Shown piece after piece: positions 56,492 through 64,000 of a stretch of DNA of 64,000 nt. Positions within the stretch are counted from its first letter, which is position 1; every line of letters begins with the position of its first letter. The DNA comes from Branchiostoma floridae (taxonomy: Eukaryota; Chordata; Leptocardii; Amphioxiformes; Branchiostomatidae): the NCBI RefSeq assembly GCF_000003815.2, contig NC_049983.1, forward strand, positions 13,143,153-13,207,152, given 5' to 3'. The notes under the pieces were generated by a model that searched no databases, was not told where the DNA came from, and saw only the letters and a list, made by a program, of their open reading frames with translations. A program made the translations under genes and the position numbers.

Positions 56492-59400
56492 TTAGGTAGG
56501 CTTCCATGGTTTCCCGCCCACTGTGGTGTTGTTAGTCCGGGACGTCATGCTGGCTTTGGAGTTTCTGGATGTGTTGGTGGACATTCTACTCAACCGACCT
56601 GGGAAAGGAAAATAAAAACAACATGATCGTAATGTTTTTCGTAACTCTCAATAAAGAAGCAGCTCCATAACAAACTCAGTAGTTTCTATGTACTCTCACC
56701 TCTCAAATAAACGTACCGGTACGTTTATTTTTTTCCGCCTCAAAATCCACCCGGTACGTCCTTATTTTAGACGGTACGTTTATTTTTTTTTTTTTCAAAT
56801 TGGGGCTTTCTTTACTAACCAGGGACCCCAAAAATATTGAAAGTTTGGTATTTTCTGCCCATATTTCCGCTGTATTTTTGCTTAATATTCACTATTTTTC
56901 GGACGAGGCAGCGCGGATTTCCCGGCCGCTAGCGCTATGACCCAAACATAACTAGGGATGCGTACCGGTACGCAGGACCAGTTCTGGACTTGCAAAAACG
57001 TTTCGGTTCAGGTCCAAAAATACCGGAACACAAGTGATTCGGCACTGGACTCGTAAAGAAATATATCCTTTTCGTTTTGAACCATCTTTAACCTTCCAAA
57101 AATCTTGAAATGTTGCGCTGAACAAAGACGAAAACATATCGAGGTCACATGCTACACACACAGTCGCTTACTTCCGTAAATTCTCTATCAAAACACAGAA
57201 ATTAACCCCCAACCAAACAAATTAAAAAGTTACCAATACTTTTCCACTATTTTTCACCCGTAGTCAACTTGTTTTAATGTTCCAGCAACGAAAAAATCAT
57301 TCCAAAACAAAGCATAGCGGTCAATCGGCTCGAAAAGATCCGCCATGTTGGATTCATCAACTCACGCCGAATCTCGCGGTAATGCGCGAGAGAATCATAT
57401 ATTTCTGCAGTACCGGTATTTCTCGATAGGGGGCAGTGTCTATGACCTTGGTTTCTGCAACATTGAAAATAGCACAAGTGGTGAATAAGGTATTCTAAGT
57501 TGGAATGTTTCTTCAAAATGTTATTTTGTAACAATGATTATAAAATAAACTTCTTTTTTTATTTCTTCAATTTTTATTTTCATTCATTTTTTTACTTTTA
57601 TTTTAATCTTTGTTGATGGTTTGACACTCAGATAAAGAAAATATGTGCAATAACATAGGAATTATTCTGTTCATTATTTATACAATTAACTGATATGGTA
57701 ATAAAAAAAATAACTGATATGGTACTGTCAGGCATAAATAAATAAAAAGAGCCTACCTGCTTATCATCTTCTCTTGGACTGAAGTAGCATGGGCACAGTT
57801 TACATGTCAATTTGGTATTTTTCCGGGGGGTACTTTTATTCCAGGGGGTACTTTTATTAGATTTTGAAGATTTTTCCGGGGGGTACTTTTATTCCAGGGG
57901 GTACTTCTATTTGAGAGGTGAGAGTACATGCACTTCCATTGTTTGCAAGTTTGCAATGTTTGAGAAAATTCATGCCATTTTCATATTGGTTCCTGCATTT
58001 AAGTTGCAACAGCTCTGAACCTTTACATTTTCACAATACCAGTAGTTGGAAATAGAGGAGTTGTAAAGAAACTTACTTCCAGTGTCACTGGGGATGAGAC
58101 TTTCATCTAACTGGTTCTGGATTTTCTGAATATGTGCACGGGGGTTAAGGGTAATCACCATGATCAACCACATACTACAGTGGTGGGTCACCTATGGGGA
58201 AAGACAAACAAATTTTCCAACATTTTCTAAAGTTTGTCAGCATACCATTAAGCTCTCCTCTTACATCATTACACTGTCCAAAGAATACCAGACTCAAAGC
58301 CCTTCTGCAGCAACAGCTTCTTTCCACAGACTTCAAAATTGACAAGTTTTTCCCTCCCAAACACAACCCACAACCCATCTCCTAGTTACTTATATCCCCC
58401 ACCAACTAGGTTCTGTGCCAACAAGTGGTCTTTAGACCTGGCACAAAGCAAACTTGTCCAAAAGGTTCCAAGAACCTGTCCTAACAGTTTCATGACAGTA
58501 AAGGATATCATCAGGTGTGAACCTCATCTTCCTAGTGGCAGGTGTGTTGTCAGTGGGGACGGCCCGCGGGGTGTTCTTGGTGCGGGGAGTCTTGCCTTCA
58601 GGCTGGGCAGGCTGGCAGGACGGGGGCAGGCTCCCCGTGACGAAACCTTCCGGGAACTTCTGGGAAAGGACTTTCATACCTGAGAAATGGATAGACACAG
58701 CACATTCAGAATGGTGGCTATAACATATCAAGGGCTTTGATACTAGTACACCAGCATTTTCCTCTGGAATAGGAATACTGGGGGAATGTTGTATGTGAAC
58801 AATTCCAAAACATTCCAAGCAAGCAAAATTATTCATAATCATTCACACAATAATTCATAATCTACGAAAAAGAAATTAATGAAAGGCCCTCAATGGAAAG
58901 ACTGAGCAACTTGTGTTTCAAGTTTCCTTTATTACCCAAGACTTCATATAACTCCAACTAGTCATTTTTCAACACCACCCTAGTAAATATAAACCTACAA
59001 TAGTGTGAACATCATTGGTACATTGTCATGAGGTATACTTGTATGTTAGGGTGCACTTGTATGATAGGATAAACCAAGAGTGTAGTCCAGAGGGAAAATG
59101 AGAAAACACTGACCTCCAGACAGCATGAACAGATTGTCCACCCCTCTCTCCACCAGTGTGGTGGCCGCATGTGGAGCTAATCTCTCGTCTTCATCATAGA
59201 TTATGATGATTTTACCTACAGCATTTTTCTGGAAGCACCAGGTTAAGGATGACAAAACAAAACAAAACATGCAATTGAAAAAGTTTTGCCGAATAAGGTC
59301 ACTAAGAAAATTTCCCTGCTTAAAAATGTGCAAATCAAAAATATTTCCTATATGCTTTGATCAGTTCCAACAAACTTTGCATCTTGGCACAAATGCATCC

Positions 59401-61790
59401 ATAAATACATACCATGGTTCTCTGTAAACCACTTTGACTGTCTATTATAACAGAATGGACATTGGAGCACACAACCCTTGGGTTACCAGTTCATTTTGTA
59501 CGTGATATACATTCCTTGAAAATTAATGTTTAAACAACATAACTGGAGTTCCAGCCGAACAGTACAATACACAAAGTTACAGTATGACATTGTGTGATAT
59601 ATCAAGATCACAAAGATACGAGAAGGATACATATTCTAGTAGCTCCTTGCTGAATGAGTTCATGGATCGAGACAGCATAGCTGATGGGTAGTTGTATGCT
59701 GAGAAAAAAAAAAAGAATCATGAAGATGGACTTAACCTTACAACTGTAGACTGTAATGCCTGTACACTGTAACTGGACTAAGTACGTACAACACAGTCAT
59801 ATAGAATGAGCATAATAAAATACAATTGAAACTGTACATTACTGGACAGCAGCTCTACCTTACTGAACAGAAAGTGCTTGGAGTTCAAAGATTTTTTTCA
59901 GCCTCGATTTTCAAGTCAGTTTTTAAGTATTAAATTGAAAATGGGCATGTGGTCTGTAGAGATCTCGGCTAGCTACAAGAAGCTAGAGGAAGTTTAAGGG
60001 AGAAAACTGCCCACCTCCAATGATGTGACACTGTTTGAAGGAATCCTCATCTCGTATGTCTAGCACCAGACAAGGACTGTTCTTGTAGGGTTGGTCTATC
60101 TTGGCCACCTGTGGCTTGGGAGGAGGGTTGTGTGTAGCCCTGTCCATGGCTGTCATGTCCACCTCACCCATCCCTCGGATAACACTGGAGAAAACATTCA
60201 AACATGTGAGAAATTTAAACAGGAACTAGACATGCAACATTTGCAAGCAAATAAAGCAAATTTCACCAATCTCACACTCCATGCAAAATGAACCATTCCA
60301 AAACACTTCCACTCATAAAATTTGGCGGAATTTTGGATTCATTTCCACAGGCCGGCGTGCTGTGATCACGAGTGCCATGATCCGGCATGCCGCGCTTGTT
60401 TTATGCACTATTCTGGTGTGACTTCTCGTCATAATGTTGTTAGAAAAGTTAAACTGCAGCAGAGGTCAATAACCAAGAACCTACAACAAAAATTCTACCA
60501 TTTCTGTGAATTTGGAACACCGACAGTGAGGATTAATCAAAATGGAATTGAATCTACAGTCAGACAAGACATAATTACTACAGCATGTGAGTGCTTTTTA
60601 TGTAAGGCACTAATTTTTAAAAGTTTCAGTGTTTTGTGGCCAATCACCAGTGCCCTTGTTAGGCTTACCCATACATGTAGCTCCCCTGACTGTTGTAACT
60701 GGCAGCACTGCCAGGGACGTACAAAACATGTCAGGTTAAGACTGCTACTACAAACATGTATTACTTTACAGACTGTCAAGCTGTTAAGGAGCAGGTTTCA
60801 CATATTTTGTTTATATCGGTACATGTAGTGAATCAGACTTATCGTCACATTACATGATTCTGCACTTCCTAACAGTGTTACCTAATGTCCCACATACAAA
60901 CAGTCAAACCTGCCTAAGAAGACCACTCAAGGGATTGAGAATCTGGTATACGTAGACATGTGGTCACTTATATATATATAATAGACAGGATTCTCAACAC
61001 TTGTGTATATAGGTAAATTATCTAAGGAGCACCAAAAAGTGGTCACATTGACCATTAGTGGTCCTTAAGTATAGGGACAATCACTTGTGCAGGTTTGACT
61101 GTAGCATCTTTGCTCCATATAATAAGCACAGAAATAACTATGTCATCAACATAACACAAGTTTGAACAAAACTCACCTCTCCAAAGTTGACCTTGCTGTC
61201 TGTATGTCGTCTTGTCCGTAGTCTCCCTCTGTGAGAGCGAGGGACGGGACGGGGCTGACACGCGACGTGTCCGCGTCTCCCCGGATGTTCGCTAACTCCA
61301 GATCTGTGGACTGGGTCTGCTGGGACTGGACATCTGGGGGAACAGTGGACATTCATCAGACTATAACTTAGTACAAATTAGTGACTACTATCATAGCACA
61401 ATGTTCTTATTAATGCTTATGATCTTTCATTCTTTCTTATGGAATTAGAAATTATCATTGTCCGTCTAAACCTACATTTGTATGTGAAACAGACAGATTT
61501 AAATACTGACGCAAGCTTGATTCTAAGCAAAATGGACGGTTTATTAGAACCCAGTACAAAGGTTTCACATTACATTTCAAATATTAAGTTACATTACGTC
61601 TAAATTTGGCACCTGACTCTGAAAGTGTACAGTTTTACAACAATGAATACACATGATTTCTAACTCCACCCTAACACTCAGTACTTAATTCAGGGTGAAT
61701 ATATATGCATGAACCAGAAGCCTTACCGACGTCCCTGGCATCCTCCTCTGCCTCCTCCTCCATGTTACTGATGGACGCCACCTGTAGGAT
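56492..61790 (-). CDS. CEP41: CEP41 (centrosomal protein 41), 5' part missing
   Basis: Exons in transcript order: 61790-61727, 61333-61177, 60184-60015, 59698-59631, 59228-59114, 58679-58509, 58133-58077, 56598-56492. They total 909 bp (302 codons plus TAA) and all phases agree. Matches to vertebrate CEP41 as I know it include IxQVAS at the start, [10 protein letters not shown], the rhodanese domain ([41 protein letters not shown]), [24 protein letters not shown] and the C-terminal GGKPWK. About 70 N-terminal residues are outside the window or unseen. The loop after the fourth rhodanese strand has Asp where active enzymes have Cys, so sulfur transfer is unlikely. Known role: centrosome and cilium, tubulin glutamylation; human mutations cause Joubert syndrome. 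Two introns look U12-type. Confidence 0.9.
56688..57929. mobile_element. 1.24-kb inverted-repeat element in CEP41 last intron
   Basis: Perfect 22-bp inverted ends lie at 56688-56709 and 57908-57929 (shared core CTCTCACCTCTCAAATA, flanked by TA). Subterminal repeats follow: four GGTACTTYTATT-like copies near the right end (57835-57912) and four related inverted copies near the left (56707-56790). The middle (about 56950-57500) has higher complexity but no recognisable transposase. Probably a non-autonomous DNA transposon. Confidence 0.7.
58134..58508 (-). other. CEP41: U12-type AT-AC intron of CEP41
   Basis: On the - strand the exon ends CCTGATG and the intron begins ATATCCTTT (58508-58500), the U12 5' splice consensus. 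It ends with CCCTTAAC (branch site, A at 58145) and then CCCCGTGCAC, with the terminal AC at 58135-58134. No usable GT-AG pair keeps the frame. This splice gives FTPDDIQKIQ, matching the vertebrate FTPED-L-K-KI pattern. The intron is 375 bp, phase 1. Confidence 0.85.
59229..59630 (-). other. CEP41: U12-type GT-AG intron of CEP41
   Basis: The donor is GAATAT|gtatccttc, eight of nine bases of the U12 consensus RTATCCTTT. The 3' end has ATCCTTAACC (59250-59241), a near-perfect U12 branch site, with the branch A 14 nt from the end of the intron and no long pyrimidine tract. The splice joins LLEY to KNAVGK in phase 0, matching the vertebrate EYKNAHGK arrangement. The intron is 402 bp. Confidence 0.85.
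60901..61101. mobile_element. 201-bp mariner-like MITE
   Basis: Terminal inverted repeats CAGTCAAACCTGC and GCAGGTTTGACTG lie at 60901-60913 and 61089-61101, with TA following the right end. Internal 'ggtcact'/'agtggtc' phrases also pair. There is no coding sequence. It lies in the CEP41 intron 60185-61176. The TA flank and ends fit the Tc1/mariner group, but the left flank is not TA. Confidence 0.65.
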
Positions 61791-64000
61791 CTGGGGAGGG
61801 ATGAATCTTTACTCAAACCCTTCTCAAAACAAATGCCTTGGTCTGTTCCTTAAGAATTTACTAACGTCTTAGTATAATAGTCAGTCACAGTGTTAACGTT
61901 TTGTATATTTTACACTACTCCTTCAAAACACAGACGTCTTGGACTGTTCCTTGAACTTTTCTCATATCTTACACAGATCCTTCTACACACAAATGGCTTT
62001 AACAGTTTCTTTAGGTAAGCAGTGTCCCAGCTCCGGGCTAAGAAGAGATACTAGTTGTTGATAGTTAGACCTCTCCATGCAGTGAGCTGATTAGTTTCTC
62101 TCCGCCTTTTATCAAGCTGCCAAACAACCCAACGGTCTGGGACAGGCAGAAACCACAAGGCAGGTGCGCATTCCACTCTACATTACACTACACTATTATA
62201 CTACATCACTAAACACTACACCACACTACACTTAGTAACTGTATGGGACAGGCAGAAACCACAAGGCAGGTGCGCATTCCACTCTACATTGCACTACACT
62301 ATAGTATACTACACCACTCTACACTACACTACACCACACTACACTACACCATACCACCATACAAAGTAACTGTATGGGACAGGCAGAAACCACAAGGCAG
62401 GTGCGCATTCCACTCTACATTGCACTACACTATTATAATAGCAAACTACATCACTCTACACTACATCGCACTACACTACACCATACAAAGTAACTGTATG
62501 GGACAGGCAGAAACCACAAGGCAGGTGCACATTCCACTCTACACTTCACTACACTATACTATACTACATCACTGTACACTACTAGTACATTACACTACAC
62601 TACACTATGTCACCATGCAAAGTAACTGTATGGGACAGGCAGATACCACAAGGCAGGTGCGCATTCCACTTTACACTGCACTACACTATAGTATACTACA
62701 TCACTTTACACTACACTACACTACACTACACGTTATACCACCTGATGATGTTTTGTCAGCGTACTTCGTGCAATTATCAGGGTGGTGCAATAATGCAAAG
62801 TTATTTAGCTGGAGTCCAGGACTGTAACGGTTTTGGATTTTAGAATTCCGTGCAATTGACAGATCGATAGAAGTGTGCTGTAATCCGTTGTGCAATCAAC
62901 TGGCTTCTACTGTATAAGAATTGGCAAAACTTTCCGACCCAAATGCACCCTGGCACTTCAAGGTTTCATTCTATAATTGTAAGAATCTAGGCATACCATC
63001 TGATAAAGCACTTGTTCAACACATTCTCCTATATAATTTATTATAAAGCCTTATTTGCTGTTGTTAAATCTATTTCCCTATACAATGTAAATAGAAGATA
63101 TTGAAACACCTTATAGCATTTGGAAGTTGGCGTGTTCTGTCATACTAGTAATACTTGTAAACCTGTTTGAAGTCGTCTATAAACTAGCATATAACAATAA
63201 TTTTTTTCCAGTAAATATTGTTACAAAACTGTTAAACAATGTGCAAAATGTCCTTTTCAGCCACAGAAAGGTCAATTCAATTGTATTCAATATCCAGGTC
63301 AACCTCTGAATATGTGGTGACATTTGATGGAAAATGGGAGAATACGAATCTCATTAAAAATTGATGGGAAAACTCTACCCTAGCATTAGGCTGACAAAAG
63401 TGCTTTGTCATCATAAAGTGATTCTGGAGAGATAACAGTAAAGAAGCACACAAGCATTTGACCTACTGGTCATAATACCATGCATGATAGTGATATTTCT
63501 TTTTACTCTCAACTTAACAGTATCTCCATTGGTCTTGATGACAAGGAAGTTTAAAGAATGCAGACAACCATTTGTGTATTTCCCAATTTAAGACTCAAGT
63601 GTTGACATGAGACTATTGTTATACCATCACATCTATATTTCATATCCAGAAATGTATGTGGAAGGGTGTGTGATTAGAATTGCTAGTTTCACCTGTCACT
63701 CACCATAGACCACTAGATCTTAACCACTGATGTTCAAATCAATCAACAGTTATAAAAAGTATTTGATTTTTTTTTCATCAAAATGCACCGCATCATACTG
63801 TGGAGGTGACGAAGTTTGAATAGTGATCTGAATAGTAAAGTTTCTGGTCATCCATTATTCAATGGAAGGCTTTTAACAGGTCAGTGCTCTGAGAGCTAAG
63901 GTAACAAAGATATGTAGCTGTTTGGGGGGTACATTTGTCTCTTCACGTCCGACTATACCTGCACTAGTCTGTAGGAATGTGTAAGCACTACAGATAATCC
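61791..64000. other. upstream CEP41 intron or flank
   Basis: Apart from the tandem repeat at 62139-62750, nothing can be assigned. I looked on the - strand for the conserved CEP41 N-terminal exons and found none, so they probably lie beyond 64000. Most of this stretch is likely intronic. Confidence 0.4.
62139..62750. repeat. tandem repeat of five units, 106-132 bp
   Basis: GGGACAGGCAGA followed by 'accacaaggcaggtgcgcattccac' starts at 62139, 62245, 62376, 62500 and 62632. Each unit is completed by a variable run of ACACT/CATTACACT pentamer-like sequence, which explains the unequal lengths. A 194-codon open frame on the + strand (62243-62827) is a by-product of the repeat. Confidence 0.85.

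Noticed and set aside
59114-59215. CEP41 exon starting at the internal 'gctgtag|GTAAAATC' acceptor
   Set aside because: The upstream acceptor at 59229 keeps phase 0 from the previous exon and restores KNAVGK, matching the vertebrate protein.
60322-60828. 168-codon open frame on the + strand
   Set aside because: It lies in a CEP41 intron on the opposite strand, with no recognisable domain or family resemblance; probably chance.
62243-62827. 194-codon open frame on the + strand
   Set aside because: It is made of the tandem repeat and pentamer microsatellite; no domain, and it runs antisense through the CEP41 upstream region.
1-64000. Retroviral, LTR, Polinton-type or toxin remnants; tRNA, rRNA or CRISPR
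   Set aside because: I saw no recognisable polymerase, capsid or envelope-like frames, no long terminal repeats, no tRNA box pattern and no spacer-repeat array.

Overview
This window looks like nuclear DNA from an invertebrate deuterostome, most likely a cephalochordate (amphioxus, Branchiostoma). That is an inference from chordate-like introns, a CEP41 orthologue, a dense load of short inverted-repeat elements and a lineage-specific tandem gene array. It is not bacterial: genes are split into many short exons with GT-AG, GC-AG and AT-AC introns. One assembly gap (203 N) lies at 1951-2153.

The left and central part (about 3.0-52.7 kb) is a head-to-tail array on the + strand of seven paralogous TRPC-type (short TRP) cation-channel genes, here called A to G. 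Each full copy has ten coding exons with nearly invariant lengths and phases: exon 1 ankyrin repeats; exon 2 ankyrin repeats plus the TRPC linker domain; exon 3 pre-S1 elbow; exon 4 S1-S2; exon 5 S3; exon 6 S4-S5; exon 7 pore and S6; exon 8 TRP helix and LPPPFG motif; exons 9-10 short tail. B to G are complete (about 728-732 aa). A stops inside the pore exon and uses a gene-C-type 3' flank. B resembles D and C resembles E through exons and introns, so a two-gene block was duplicated. F and G are older and more diverged but carry patches almost identical to A-E, pointing to gene conversion. A relic 5' end of a lost F-like gene lies between F and G. A-E share a conserved upstream block that F and G lack, and A-E use a GC donor after exon 5 where F and G use GT.

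The C-D spacer holds a 4.5 kb nested insertion with a 161-bp tandem repeat. Other mobile DNA includes three CTCTCCAAGCAGAGG-ended inverted-repeat elements, a Penelope-like 3' fragment with a hammerhead-like core, and several short elements with terminal inverted repeats.

The right end (56.5 kb to beyond 61.8 kb) carries CEP41 on the - strand, encoding a ciliary/centrosomal rhodanese-domain protein. Eight exons are visible, with about 70 N-terminal residues lying outside the window or unseen. Two of its introns look like minor-spliceosome (U12-type) introns, one of them AT-AC. The remaining spacers contain repeats or nothing I can assign.
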